A DNA stretch of 64,000 nt from JAWKWH01 sp963669455. GTDB lineage: Bacteria; Pseudomonadota; Alphaproteobacteria; Rhizobiales; Rhizobiaceae. The translations under genes were made by a program, and so were the position numbers. The stretch is taken from the NCBI GenBank assembly GCA_963669455.1, contig OY770026.1, forward strand, positions 1,178,001 through 1,242,000, written 5' to 3'. How positions within the stretch are numbered: position 1 is the stretch's first letter; every line of letters begins with the position of its first letter. This document shows positions 33,671 to 43,466 of the stretch, in pieces. The notes beneath the pieces were generated by a model. That model had not been told where the DNA came from. It did not search any database and worked only from the letters and a program-made list of their open reading frames with translations.

Positions 33671-34273
33671 ATGAGTGACACGGCTGACAGTTCCGGTCGT
33701 TCCGGCGATATGAGTACGTTGCCGGATGCCGTCCGCACCATGCGTGACAATGCCGCCGATCGTTTTGATGCGAACGCGGCGCTGGGTGAGGTACGGCGTG
33801 CGAGACTGGAAATTCTTGCAGACGAGCTGAACCCGGTTTTCGCCGATGTTCCTGCTGACGACCCCCAGTTTGATTTCGTCTTGTCCTCCGGCTTGCGGCC
33901 GAGGCTTTGGATTGATGCAACCGCCCATGTGACGATGGCACGCGATGCGCGCACCTACAGGTTTTTACGCGATTCAAGGCTTGGCCGGTCGGTTGTTCTG
34001 GAATCGACGAACAGTTCCGATATCGCTGAAGCGGTGACGCAGCATATCGCCGAGCGAATGGTTGAGCGCCAGCGTATGCTCGATGGTCCCGTTGCACCGC
34101 TTGCCGGACGGAGAGGGAAGGGTCTGCGCACCCATGGCAGGAGGAGGCGCCCGCTTGCCATATTCGGCGAATATCTGTCAGGCCTGTTGTTGGTGATTTT
34201 CGGGATTATCGCCGGTATTGCGATTCTGCTGGTGATCCTGTCCGATCTGGTTCCCGAGCTTGGCCTTTTTTAA
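33671..34273 (+). CDS. uncharacterised protein with C-terminal membrane segment
   Basis: 200 residues. The N-terminal 150 are soluble and charged, including 'VLSSGLRPRLWIDATAHVTMARDARTYRFL' and an arginine-rich stretch 'GRRGKGLRTHGRRRRPLAIF'; the C-terminus has one strong membrane helix (about 170-195, 'LLLVIFGIIAGIAILLVILSDL'). This is the form of a tail-anchored inner-membrane protein. I know similar proteins in this order only as hypothetical. Its TAA overlaps the stop of the convergent phosphoesterase gene. A TAAAC/GTTTA palindrome lies upstream. Confidence 0.7.
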   Translation: MSDTADSSGRSGDMSTLPDAVRTMRDNAADRFDANAALGEVRRARLEILADELNPVFADVPADDPQFDFVLSSGLRPRLWIDATAHVTMARDARTYRFLRDSRLGRSVVLESTNSSDIAEAVTQHIAERMVERQRMLDGPVAPLAGRRGKGLRTHGRRRRPLAIFGEYLSGLLLVIFGIIAGIAILLVILSDLVPELGLF

Positions 34274-35187
34274 CCCGTCATAAGTATCCCGGGTTTTTCG
34301 AGCCCGTTCGCCGATAGATTTTCTTGTTTTTCGACGCTCCCGTCCAAATTGTGTCTGGTGAGATTGATGCGCCAGCCATCTTGTTTGCCGTCGATCTCCA
34401 GCAGGTTGAACTGTGCTGCCGGAAGTCTGCCGCCCGGTGCCTGGCCGGCAGCCGATACACCAACAACAGGCACTTTCGCAGTCTTGCCTTCGATCCACGC
34501 CAGGGTCGGCAGATGTGTATGCCCGTGCAGGATAAGCTCGGCGCCATGTTTCTTAATGACGCGCTGAAACCGGTCGATGCCGACAAGCCGTTTGTGGAAC
34601 GCCGTTGCCCGGTGAACCGGAGGGTGGTGGATCATCACCACCTTGCAAAGCCCGGCTAACTCCGCCTCATCCAGCAGGGCGGCAAAGGCGATTGCCTGCC
34701 GGTTGCGGAAATAGCCCGTCGCCATAAACGGTGCCGACGCGCGTGCGCTCGACAGGCCGATCAAGGCGACATTGCCGCGCACCCGCATATAGGGGAACGG
34801 ATTTGGCCGGTGCGGCGGCTGATCGCCTTCCATCCACGGGCGCCATGCGTCGCAGGCGCGGCGGAATGAACCTGGAACATAGGCGTCATGATTGCCGGGT
34901 ACCACGGAAACGGACTGGTCGCTGCCCAGTGCCGAAAGCCATTCACGCGCCTGCTCAATTTCGCTGTCGAGGCCGAGATTGACAAGATCGCCGGTGATTG
35001 CGGTATGGGACGGCTTCAGGTTGGCAATTGCTCCGGTGATGTCATCAACCGTTCCGGCACCATGCTGATGCTGCCGGTTAATCCGCCAGTTGACGTAACC
35101 GGTGATCCGTTTGGATGCCAGTTGCCGCGCCGAGAGTTCCGGCAGTGGTCCAAGGTGAATATCGGAAATGTGTGCGAGGCGGAACAT
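34270..35187 (-). CDS. calcineurin-like metallophosphoesterase
   Basis: 305 residues with the full set of dimetal phosphoesterase motifs in order: 'ISDIHLGP', 'GDLVNLGLD', 'VPGNHDAYV', 'MIHHPPVH' and 'LHGHTHLPT'. The fold hydrolyses phosphodiesters or phosphomonoesters, and the substrate is not readable; cyclic-nucleotide or lipid-related members look similar. GAGG precedes the ATG at 35187. The 3' end overlaps the preceding convergent gene at a TTAA, both stops sharing bases. Confidence 0.88.
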   Translation of the reverse strand: MFRLAHISDIHLGPLPELSARQLASKRITGYVNWRINRQHQHGAGTVDDITGAIANLKPSHTAITGDLVNLGLDSEIEQAREWLSALGSDQSVSVVPGNHDAYVPGSFRRACDAWRPWMEGDQPPHRPNPFPYMRVRGNVALIGLSSARASAPFMATGYFRNRQAIAFAALLDEAELAGLCKVVMIHHPPVHRATAFHKRLVGIDRFQRVIKKHGAELILHGHTHLPTLAWIEGKTAKVPVVGVSAAGQAPGGRLPAAQFNLLEIDGKQDGWRINLTRHNLDGSVEKQENLSANGLEKPGILMTG

Positions 35188-35373
35188 GCCCTCTTCTAGA
35201 GCTTGTCTTGTTTAAATGGAATCATTTGAGCGCAGATAATTTGTGTCCTGATCCCCCTCAAACGGTTTTTCCTGTTATGAAATCTGCATGCCCATAATCC
35301 CCAATGCCTGAGTTTCAAACTGCAAAAACCCCCGATGATCTCACGGCAAAAATCGCAAACCGGCAGGAAACGC

Positions 35374-35835
35374 ATGATAAAATGGCTTAAAATGCGGGCG
35401 TTCCACCTGTTTTTTCTCGTTACCAGACCAATGACCCTGGGAGTGCGGGCAGTTGTCATAGACCGGGAGCGGCGGTCTGTGCTGCTTGTGCGCCATACCT
35501 ATGTGAACGGATGGCATCTGCCCGGCGGTGGCGTCGATGCTGGCGAAACGATGGGGGAGGCGCTTTTGCGGGAGTTGGCGGAGGAGACCGGCATTGAGGC
35601 GACCGCGCCGCCACATTTGCTGGCGGTCTATTTCAACAAGCGGGTTAGCAGGCGTGACCATGTTGCCTGCTATGTCATCGATGCATTCCGGCAGGCGAAG
35701 CCGTTTGAAGCAAATAGCGAAATCGCCGAAGCACGCTTTTTCACGCTCGATGAATTGCCGGATGATACGGCCGGATCGACGGTAGACCGCATTCGCGAGG
35801 CGGTGGGGGATGCTGAAATTTCAGCCTATTGGTAG
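35374..35835 (+). CDS. Nudix hydrolase
   Basis: 153 residues with a complete Nudix box, beginning 'GGGVDAGETMGEALLRELAE' and ending in 'ETGIE', holding the metal-binding glutamates. Preceded by 'SVLLVRHTYVNGWHLPGGG', the usual strand before the box. Such enzymes cleave nucleoside diphosphates linked to another group; specificity unknown. AGGAAACGC before the ATG at 35374 fixes the start. Convergent with the glutathione transferase gene a few bases beyond. Confidence 0.9.
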   Translation: MIKWLKMRAFHLFFLVTRPMTLGVRAVVIDRERRSVLLVRHTYVNGWHLPGGGVDAGETMGEALLRELAEETGIEATAPPHLLAVYFNKRVSRRDHVACYVIDAFRQAKPFEANSEIAEARFFTLDELPDDTAGSTVDRIREAVGDAEISAYW

Positions 35836-35842
35836 CTGGTAT

Positions 35843-36823
35843 TCAAGAAAACCGGCCCCGGTCGTGCGGAGCGGCGAAATCTATATCCGGTCCTTTCGGG
35901 ACAACCCGTGTCGGGTTAATCGTCTCATGGCTGCCATAGTAATGGTTCTTGATGTGCACCATGTTTACGGTCCCGGCGATGCCTGGCACCTGATAAAGAT
36001 CGCGGGTGTAGTTCGACAGATTTGGATAATCGGCGATACGCTGACGGTTGCATTTGAAATGCCCCACATAGACGGGATCAAAGCGGAGCAATGTCGTCAG
36101 CAGGCGCCAATCGGCTTCGGTTATCGTATCACCGGCCAGATAACGCTGGTGCGAAAGCCGCTGCTCAAGATCGTCTAGCGTGGCAAACAGATCATCGAAC
36201 GCCTCGTCGTAAGCGTCTTGACTGGTGGCAAAACCGCACCGGTAAACACCGTTGTTGATGTTGTTGTAGACCGGTTCGTTCACCTCATCGATTTCGCCGC
36301 GCAATGCCGCTGGATAATAGTCGAGCGATGCGTCGCCCCATTCATCGAATGCGGAATTGAACATCCTGATGATTTCTGATGATTCGTTCGACACGATGAC
36401 GCCGGTTTTTTTATCCCATAGCACCGGCACCGTGACCCTGCCCGAATAGGTGTCATCGGACATCAGATAGATTTCGCGCAGAAAATCCCTGCCATTTTCG
36501 GTGTCTCCGGTGGCACCATCGCCGGCCTGAAATGTCCAGCCATCCTCGCTCATGAAATAGTGGACGGCGGAAACAGAGATGATGTCCTCCAGTTTTTTCA
36601 GATTGCGGAAAATCAGGGTCCGGTGCGCCCACGGGCAGGCATAAGATACATAGAGGTGATAGCGGCCGGGCTCGGCCCGAAACCCTCCCGTGCCGCTTGG
36701 CCCGGCGGAGCCATCCGGAGTAACCCAGTTGCGGCACAAGGCTTCGGAGCGTTCGAACCGGCCAGCAGATTTGGAGGTATCGTACCAGCTCGTGTGCCAT
36801 TTGCCGTCGATCAGCAACCCCAT
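35843..36823 (-). CDS. glutathionyl-hydroquinone reductase (GST Xi/omega-like)
   Basis: 326 residues. The catalytic cysteine is in 'VSYACPWAHRTLIFRNLK', the motif of glutathionyl-hydroquinone reductases (YqjG, PcpF) rather than of serine or tyrosine transferases. 'TVPVLWDKKTGVIVSNESSEIIRMFN' binds glutathione, and the C-terminal helical domain has 'EADWRLLTTLLRFDPVYVGHFKCN'. These reduce glutathionyl-hydroquinones with glutathione in quinone detoxification. GGAGGAG before the ATG at 36823 gives the start, and a long in-frame upstream extension is unlikely. Confidence 0.9.
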   Translation of the reverse strand: MGLLIDGKWHTSWYDTSKSAGRFERSEALCRNWVTPDGSAGPSGTGGFRAEPGRYHLYVSYACPWAHRTLIFRNLKKLEDIISVSAVHYFMSEDGWTFQAGDGATGDTENGRDFLREIYLMSDDTYSGRVTVPVLWDKKTGVIVSNESSEIIRMFNSAFDEWGDASLDYYPAALRGEIDEVNEPVYNNINNGVYRCGFATSQDAYDEAFDDLFATLDDLEQRLSHQRYLAGDTITEADWRLLTTLLRFDPVYVGHFKCNRQRIADYPNLSNYTRDLYQVPGIAGTVNMVHIKNHYYGSHETINPTRVVPKGPDIDFAAPHDRGRFS

Positions 36824-37126
36824 GATTTTCTCCTCCGCCGCTTTGCATGCCAACTGGACGGGAGGGTATGGATAGAGGTGGTTAAGTACAAGGTGATTTG
36901 CGGTGACAGTTTGTTGAGAGTTGACGAAAACCGCATTGGCAAATTTTTGTTTTGACTGTTTACCGCAGCCAGGATTGGTGCTACCGGACGGTTTGTGAGT
37001 GCAATGGGTTATTCCAATATGACGAACCGCTGCGAACGACGACGACAGAAGCAAAGCGCCTAAGGCGCAGTGCCGGTATCGGCCGGCTCAATCTATCTGT
37101 CTTTACGTTCGAAACGGACCATTGCT

Positions 37127-37651
37127 ATGAGCGACGATGAGATCGCATTTTTGCCGGAACAGCCCGGTCACAACGACATTATTGAAGAAATCAATGCCGA
37201 GGCTTTCGGCCCTGGCCGGTTTACCCGTGCCGCCTACAGATTGCGCGAGGGCGGCCCGCATGACATGGCGCTGTCTTTCGTGGCCGCAAGTGGCGGGAAT
37301 GTCGTCGGTTCCGTGCGCCAGAGCTGGGTTTGCGCGGGCGGAAAGAACGGGCTTTTACTGGGTCCGTTGGCCGTCCGGCCAGCCTGGAAAAGCCGCGGTA
37401 TTGGCCGCAAACTCGTGGAGTTTGCAGTAGAAGCCGCCAAAAAAGCCAACGCTCCGCTGGTCGTGCTGGTGGGGGACGCGCCTTATTATAGCCCGTTTGG
37501 CTTTACCCAGCTTCCACCAGGCAAGATTACATTGCCCGGTCCGGTCGATCCTGCAAGGCTGCTTGCGGTTGAACTGGAAGACGGGGCGCTGCAGCGGTTT
37601 TCCGGCGCCATGATCCATAGCAACCAGCGCCGGTCTGGCCGGATATATTAG
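37127..37651 (+). CDS. GNAT-family N-acetyltransferase
   Basis: 174 residues with the acetyl-CoA loop in 'LLLGPLAVRPAWKSRGIGRKLVEFAVEAA', matching the Q/RxxGxG/A motif, and a C-terminal 'VLVGDAPYYSPFGFTQLP' typical of the YhbS group. The acceptor is unknown. Start at 'MSDDEIAF', ATG 37127. Its TAG overlaps the stop of the convergent membrane-protein gene by two bases. Confidence 0.88.
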   Translation: MSDDEIAFLPEQPGHNDIIEEINAEAFGPGRFTRAAYRLREGGPHDMALSFVAASGGNVVGSVRQSWVCAGGKNGLLLGPLAVRPAWKSRGIGRKLVEFAVEAAKKANAPLVVLVGDAPYYSPFGFTQLPPGKITLPGPVDPARLLAVELEDGALQRFSGAMIHSNQRRSGRIY

Positions 37652-39717
37652 CGGCCCTCGCGGTACCACATCGAACCGATGGCGAGCAAAAGCAGACCCA
37701 GTCCCAGGAAGCCGCCAAACAACGGCACCTGGTCGACAGCTTTGAGCACGCTGTCACTTGTTGTTCGAAGGCCGATCCAGTCGCGGCCCGAGGCATTGCC
37801 GCTGCTGCGGACGGGAACGATTCCAGGCACTGAGACCTGACCGCTATTGGCAATACGGCGCACGCTGCCGCCACTGTTTTTGGCGGGTTCGTCGAGCAGT
37901 TTTGTGGTCGAAACCGTGTCGGTAAATTCCGGCGCGTTGACGGGACCGACATGGGCCAGTGCCGCAAGGTCACCATTGCCAATCTGGTGAAGGCCGATTT
38001 CTTCCGCTTCAATTGCTGCGGAGAACAGGCCGGATTCGGTTTGGACGAGTTCCGCGTCTTTTATTTTGCCGGATGGCGATATCACCCTGGCGGGACCAGG
38101 ATCGTCGCTCATGGTCTGCCGGCGGATATCAAGCGTCATGCCGCGGCCTTCCGCGTAAAGACGTTCTTCTTCAAGTTCCGGCTCCTTCATCAGCCAGTGG
38201 GCGATGCGGCGATAGAGCGACACATGCGGTCCCCCGCCTTCAAAGCCGCGCGCCCACAGCCAGCCCTGGTCGGAGAGCAGCATGCCGACGCGGCCCTCTT
38301 TGTGGCGGTTGAGCAACAGGAGTGGCCTGCCATCGGCGCCCTTTAAAACCGCGGCTCCCTTCGGGTTGGCAATATCGATCATGCGAAACCAGCGGCTCCA
38401 GCGCGGCGGCTCCGCAGAGGCACCATCGAGCCCCCGGGTAACGGGGTGTTTCGCGCCGGTTTCGGTGAGCCGCGGATAGAAGGCATCGGAAATGATTTCG
38501 CCGGAAGGCAATGCCGGCAATACGGCAATCAGCGGTGTGCGGGCGATCGACCGGTTGCCGGCATATTCCGGGCCCGCAGCGATCAGCAATGCACCGCCAT
38601 CGGCTACATATTGGGCGATATAATCATAATAGAGCACCGGCAAGACGTCGCGGTGCTGATAGCGGTCGAAAATAATCAGATCGAAGTCGTTGATCTTTTC
38701 GACAAATAGTTCACGCGTTGGGAAAGCGATCAGCGATAGGTCTGAAATCGGCGTTCCATCCTGCTTTTCGGGCGGGCGCAGAATGGTGAAGTGGACCAGA
38801 TCGACGGATGCATCGGATTTTAGAAGGTTGCGCCAGGTGCGCTCTCCTGCATGAGGTTCTCCCGACACAAGAAGAACGCGCAGATTTTCGCGGATGCCAT
38901 CGACAATGGCGATTGCCTTGTTGTTGATGGCGGTGATCTCGTCGGCCTCGCGTTCAATCGACAGCTCAACGATGTTACGCCCGGCATGGGGGATTTCGAT
39001 TTCGATCGGTATTTCCGCGCCGAATTGGGCGCTTGAGACCGAAACCTGTTCGCCGTTGATGGAAATACGGACATTTACCGATCCGGTCTCCTGACGGCTC
39101 GAACTTACCCGGTACGTCATTTCCAGCGGTTTTCCGGCCAGACCAAAGCGCGGTGCGCGTTCAAAGCGGATGCGGCGGTCGAATTCACCACCGGCACCGG
39201 TGATCAGCGCGTGAAGCGGCGCGGGATAGGGCGGGGCGTCGGCATCCGGACTATCGTGGATCTGCCCGTCGGTGACGATGATTGCGCCTGCGATGCGCGA
39301 GGGTGGAACGTCGCGTGTTGCGCTTTCCAGCGCTTCAAACAGCTCTGTTTTGGTCCGCTCCTCTGCTTTGGCGGCGCGACCGGCCTCAACCTCGCGGATA
39401 TCGAATTGGGGAAACCGGGCAAGCTTGCTCCTGACCTGCCTCACCGCCTCGTCGGTCTGGGTGGCGCGTTCACCGATATCCTGGCTCTGGCTGCGGTCGA
39501 CAATCAGCGCGACGACGCTTTTTAGAGGTTCACGTTCCTCATCCAGAATGACCGGGTTTATCAGGGCTGTGGCAAGTGCAATTGCTGCTGTAAATCGGAG
39601 CAAAGCGCCGCGTTGCCTGAAATAAAGCCCGAGTGCGGCCAGCAGCAGCACGAGGGCGGAGAAGGCCGCAATCACAGGCCAGGAGGCGAGAGGTTCGATG
39701 CCAACAGACCAGTTCAT
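37648..39717 (-). CDS. membrane protein of the MoxR/DUF58/DUF4159 operon (amidotransferase-fold region)
   Basis: 689 residues. Two N-terminal membrane segments (about 14-32 and 39-56), a von Willebrand A-like part ('VVALIVDRSQSQDIGERATQTDEAVRQVR'), a beta-sandwich, a glutamine-amidotransferase-like fold ('NDFDLIIFDRYQHRDVLPVLYYDYIAQYVADGGALLIAAGPEY') and a final membrane segment near 665-684. Last gene of a four-gene operon, three bases after the preceding stop. In such MoxR systems the vWA proteins are thought to act with the AAA+ ATPase in envelope assembly or stress; direct evidence for this member is lacking. Confidence 0.82.
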   Translation of the reverse strand: MNWSVGIEPLASWPVIAAFSALVLLLAALGLYFRQRGALLRFTAAIALATALINPVILDEEREPLKSVVALIVDRSQSQDIGERATQTDEAVRQVRSKLARFPQFDIREVEAGRAAKAEERTKTELFEALESATRDVPPSRIAGAIIVTDGQIHDSPDADAPPYPAPLHALITGAGGEFDRRIRFERAPRFGLAGKPLEMTYRVSSSRQETGSVNVRISINGEQVSVSSAQFGAEIPIEIEIPHAGRNIVELSIEREADEITAINNKAIAIVDGIRENLRVLLVSGEPHAGERTWRNLLKSDASVDLVHFTILRPPEKQDGTPISDLSLIAFPTRELFVEKINDFDLIIFDRYQHRDVLPVLYYDYIAQYVADGGALLIAAGPEYAGNRSIARTPLIAVLPALPSGEIISDAFYPRLTETGAKHPVTRGLDGASAEPPRWSRWFRMIDIANPKGAAVLKGADGRPLLLLNRHKEGRVGMLLSDQGWLWARGFEGGGPHVSLYRRIAHWLMKEPELEEERLYAEGRGMTLDIRRQTMSDDPGPARVISPSGKIKDAELVQTESGLFSAAIEAEEIGLHQIGNGDLAALAHVGPVNAPEFTDTVSTTKLLDEPAKNSGGSVRRIANSGQVSVPGIVPVRSSGNASGRDWIGLRTTSDSVLKAVDQVPLFGGFLGLGLLLLAIGSMWYREGR

Positions 39718-39720
39718 CGC

Positions 39721-42552
39721 CTATTGCCCCAGTCTTTCCAGCAACACTGGAAGGTGAACCTGATCGGATTTATAGTTGCCGGTCAGCATGTACATCATGA
39801 TGTTGACACCTGAACGAAACGCATAAATGCGCTGCAACGGATTGGCCGGCACGGTTGGAAATATCGGCCGGCCGGATGCGTCAATGGCCCATGCACCGGC
39901 AAAGTCGGCCGCGGTTATCATGATCGAGGATACCCCATCGCCGGTGCGCACAGGCCGGTTTTCGCTGTTTTCAGCCTCGAGGGATGCTTCCACCCAAAGG
40001 GGCGCATCGGCGTAGCGGCCTGGAAAATCACGAAGGATGTAAAATGATTTGGTCAGAACGTGATCCGGTGGGACCGGCTCCAGCGGCGGTACGTTGAGAT
40101 TGGCCAGGATTTCACGCAGGCGAAGCGTTGCCGGGCTTGCACCGGCGGCGCCAAATCCATTGGCATATTGATCGCGCGTGTCAAACAGGACGGTTCCGCC
40201 CTGTTGCATATAGGCGTCGATGCGGGCGATGGCGGCGTTTGTCGGCATTGGAGCAGCGGGATCGATTGGCCAGTAGATCAGCGGGTATAGTGACAATTCA
40301 TCAGTCGATAGGTCGACACCTGCGGGCTCGCCGGGTTCCAGTGCGGTTTTTTCGATCAAAAAGCGGTTCAGCCCGGCTATCCCTGCGCGGCTCACCGAAT
40401 CGAGCGCCGCCACGCCGGTGATGACATAGGCGATACGGGTTTTGGCAATGGCTTCAATCGTCTCGCTATCGCCCGGTTTTGCGTCAGAGGTCTGGGCTAT
40501 AGCAGGGTTTGGAGCAAAAAGAGCCGCACCTGCAACCAGCGCCAATGCCATAGCCGCTGCCGCGCCCTGCCGGCGAACGGGATTTCGCGGCCGGAACCGG
40601 CCATTGATCCAGAACACGGCAAATGTGTCGAGGGCAAGCAATAGCAATGCGGCGATGATCAGCAGGCCTTTTAGGTCGCGCTGTTCGTCGAAACCGTATT
40701 GAATCCTCGTTACCGGAATAGCCGTTTCAGGGATTGCCAATCTTGCAAACTGCGCGTCCGCTGCAAGCAGATTATGTGCGATCACACCGTCATCGGAACC
40801 ATAAAACCCCGGAGGATTGGCAGCCGTAACAGGCGGATTGCCGTCCTCAAGCAGTAGCGGCCGGGCGTCTGGCGGTGGCGTTGTCAGCCCGCCTTCGGCT
40901 GAAACCATCCTGTAGGGTGCCAGTGTTACTGCGGTACCATCGGGACTGCGCTCAATGATGCCCTGATTGCGCGATAGTTGCACGATACGGCGCAACATTT
41001 CCACGAAGCTGCCCGAGATCGGCAGGTTTGACCAGGTCGCTTCGGGCGTGATGTGGAACAAGACGACAGTGCCGTTACCGCGCTTTGCGCCGGTGACCAG
41101 CGGTGTGCCATCGGCAAGCGCTGCCCATGTGCGTTCGGCGAGATCAGGCGTCGGCTCGGCCAGGATCTGCCGGTTGACAAAGACCTCGCGTGGCGGTGAC
41201 AGATCAAAAAACGGTCCCTGCCGTGGAAATTCGGCCACCGATTGCGGCTCGGTCCATGACAGGGTTCCTCCAAGGGCTCGTTCACCCAGTCTCAATGTCA
41301 CCGGCAGCAGGTCACTATCATTGCCCGAACCGGCCAGGCGCGTGCCGGCAAATCGCAACAATGTTCCACCGTCATCGATCCATTCGGCCATTTTCATGTG
41401 CGCGTCATCCGGCAGGATGCCGACATCGGCCATGATGATGATTGCGGGCCGTTGTTCGATCAGGCCTGCTACGGCCTGGTCGAGGTCGGAGGCCTCCGGC
41501 TCGACCAGATCGGCGAATGGCGACAGGGCGCTGCGGACATAAAAAAGCGGCGACAGCAAGGGCTGGTCTTGCTCTGCTTCGGCGGCCGAAATCAGCCCAA
41601 CGCGCCGGCGTCTGGTGCCTTCATCAAGCAGATGAATGGAAGAGGCCAGTTTCTCACCTTCGACAATAATGGCATTGAAATCGTTTCTGAGTTCAAACGG
41701 TGCGGCCAGTTCTGTTTTGGCCGTGAACACGCCTGGATCGAAGGTGGCTGTGGATTCAGCGATGCGGCGGCCTTTTTCATCGAGTGCGTGAATGGTGACT
41801 TTGCGTGGCGCCGCATCGTCATCCGCCCTGATCATCGTCACGGCCATGGCTTTGGATTCGTTTTCCGCCGCGGCGACACCAATGGCATCCAGCCTGGCGG
41901 GGGCTGCCCATAACAAGCTTGAGACGTTGGATTGCAGAAGAATTTTGAACGCGGCCTCATCGTCATTGCCGGCCAGGCCATCGGACAGGATTGCCAGAGA
42001 AACCCCTGGCAGGTCTGCAATGGTGGTGGCGACGCGGGCAAATATGGTGGCGCGATCGGCGGGAACAGGCCGTGGCATGGCTGCACGGAGACGGTCGAGC
42101 GCTGTCGTGGCGTCAAACGGACCGATATCTGCGTTTGCCGCTTCCGCCGTGAGTGCAAGCACCACCGGCTGACCTTTATCGGCGGCGTCGGCAATCAGCC
42201 GTTCGGCGGTTGCGACCCGTTTGTCCCACTGGCGCGCGGCCGGCCAGCTATTGTCTATGACAATGGCGAGTGCCGAGGTACCGGTATCGGTTCGCTCCAC
42301 CGGCTTGAATACGGGTTCTGCAAGCGCCAGAATGACCAGCGCTGCCAGCGCCAGTCTCAACAGCGTCAACCACCATGGGCTTTGATGTGGCGTCTCTTCG
42401 GGCTTGAGCACGCGCGCCAGTATTTTTAGCGGCGGGAAAACCTCCACCTGCGGCTTTGGCGGCGTCAGGCGAAGCAGCCACCAGATAATTGGCAAGGCGA
42501 TCAGCCCGTAAAGAACCAGCGGCTGGGCAAAGGCGATCGAGGAAAAATTCAC
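39721..42552 (-). CDS. BatA-type N-terminus plus DUF4159 membrane protein
   Basis: 943 residues. The BatA/N-terminal double-TM domain (about 1-80) begins 'MNFSSIAFAQPLVLYGLIALPIIWWLLRL' (split here only for reading); it is followed by a vWA-like domain ('ALAIVIDNSWPAARQWDKR'), beta-rich and amidotransferase-like regions, two membrane segments near 630-690, and a periplasmic DUF4159 domain from about 698, with 'RIDAYMQQGGTVLFDTRDQ' and 'FRSGVNIMMYMLTGNYKSDQVH'. Its start overlaps the DUF58 stop (ATGA). Part of the conserved alphaproteobacterial MoxR cluster. Confidence 0.88.
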   Translation of the reverse strand: MNFSSIAFAQPLVLYGLIALPIIWWLLRLTPPKPQVEVFPPLKILARVLKPEETPHQSPWWLTLLRLALAALVILALAEPVFKPVERTDTGTSALAIVIDNSWPAARQWDKRVATAERLIADAADKGQPVVLALTAEAANADIGPFDATTALDRLRAAMPRPVPADRATIFARVATTIADLPGVSLAILSDGLAGNDDEAAFKILLQSNVSSLLWAAPARLDAIGVAAAENESKAMAVTMIRADDDAAPRKVTIHALDEKGRRIAESTATFDPGVFTAKTELAAPFELRNDFNAIIVEGEKLASSIHLLDEGTRRRRVGLISAAEAEQDQPLLSPLFYVRSALSPFADLVEPEASDLDQAVAGLIEQRPAIIIMADVGILPDDAHMKMAEWIDDGGTLLRFAGTRLAGSGNDSDLLPVTLRLGERALGGTLSWTEPQSVAEFPRQGPFFDLSPPREVFVNRQILAEPTPDLAERTWAALADGTPLVTGAKRGNGTVVLFHITPEATWSNLPISGSFVEMLRRIVQLSRNQGIIERSPDGTAVTLAPYRMVSAEGGLTTPPPDARPLLLEDGNPPVTAANPPGFYGSDDGVIAHNLLAADAQFARLAIPETAIPVTRIQYGFDEQRDLKGLLIIAALLLLALDTFAVFWINGRFRPRNPVRRQGAAAAMALALVAGAALFAPNPAIAQTSDAKPGDSETIEAIAKTRIAYVITGVAALDSVSRAGIAGLNRFLIEKTALEPGEPAGVDLSTDELSLYPLIYWPIDPAAPMPTNAAIARIDAYMQQGGTVLFDTRDQYANGFGAAGASPATLRLREILANLNVPPLEPVPPDHVLTKSFYILRDFPGRYADAPLWVEASLEAENSENRPVRTGDGVSSIMITAADFAGAWAIDASGRPIFPTVPANPLQRIYAFRSGVNIMMYMLTGNYKSDQVHLPVLLERLGQ

Positions 42553-43466
42553 CGCCCCCCTCCTGGCTGGAAGTCAATCCCCGCGGACATCATCATGTGT
42601 ATCCTGGCCAGTGCTTCTGATGCGAGATGGTCGGTATGGTTGATCGTGTAGCTCCAGGCGATGCGACCGCACCAGGATATCAGCGCCTGACGGCGTGCCA
42701 GATAATGATTGCGATAGGTTTCCGCCGCGATTTCGGCCCGTCCGGCGGTGAGCTTGTCGCCGGTTTCGGGATCGCGGAATTCGGTGCGGCCGGCATAGGG
42801 GAATGTCTCTTCGGCCGGGTCGGCGATTTCGACGAGATGCACCCGCACTGCCCTGTCTGCCAGCGGGGCAAGCCAGGCGATCGTTTCTTCGGCGGGGTCG
42901 AGAAAATCGCTTACCACAATCAGGTCGGACATGCCGCGAACCTGCGACAGATCGGGCCTGGAGGGCGCCTGGCCGGCATGCGAAATATGGCTCGCCAGCC
43001 GTTCCGCACCGTTTCTAGCGGTAAACGGATCGGTGAGACCCGGCCATGCGATACGCTCGCCACTGCGCGACAAAAGTTCGGCGAGCGCTAAAACCAGAAC
43101 CATCGCACGCGACTGTTTTGATACTTCTGCGGCCGATGATTGATAAAGCATCGATGCGGAGGGATCGGCCCAGAGCCACACGGTGTGCGCGGCCTCCCAT
43201 TCGCGGTCGCGGACATAAATATGTTCGTCGCGGGCTGATCGCCGCCAGTCGATCCGCGATCTGGCCTCGCCCTCGACATAGGGGCGGAACTGCCAGAAAT
43301 TTTCGCCGATGCCCCGCCTGCGGCGGCCATGCCAGCCGGCAACTACCGTGTTGGCGACCCTGCGCGCCTCGACCAGAAGATCGGGCACAAGCGATGCTCT
43401 CTGCCTGGCCCTGGAAAGGGCCTTAGATGTGGCGACCGGCGAAACGGCCTGTCCGATCTGGGCCAT
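42549..43466 (-). CDS. DUF58 domain protein
   Basis: 305 residues, a DUF58/vWA-like protein with the conserved 'GRRRRGIGENFWQFRPYVEGEARSRIDWRRSARDEHIYVRDREWE' block (residues about 48-92) and 'DLIVVSDFLDPAEETIAWL'. DUF58 proteins are encoded next to MoxR ATPases and are thought to be their partners or clients. It begins immediately after the moxR stop and overlaps the next gene, so the operon is tightly coupled. Soluble by sequence. Confidence 0.92.
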   Translation of the reverse strand: MAQIGQAVSPVATSKALSRARQRASLVPDLLVEARRVANTVVAGWHGRRRRGIGENFWQFRPYVEGEARSRIDWRRSARDEHIYVRDREWEAAHTVWLWADPSASMLYQSSAAEVSKQSRAMVLVLALAELLSRSGERIAWPGLTDPFTARNGAERLASHISHAGQAPSRPDLSQVRGMSDLIVVSDFLDPAEETIAWLAPLADRAVRVHLVEIADPAEETFPYAGRTEFRDPETGDKLTAGRAEIAAETYRNHYLARRQALISWCGRIAWSYTINHTDHLASEALARIHMMMSAGIDFQPGGGR

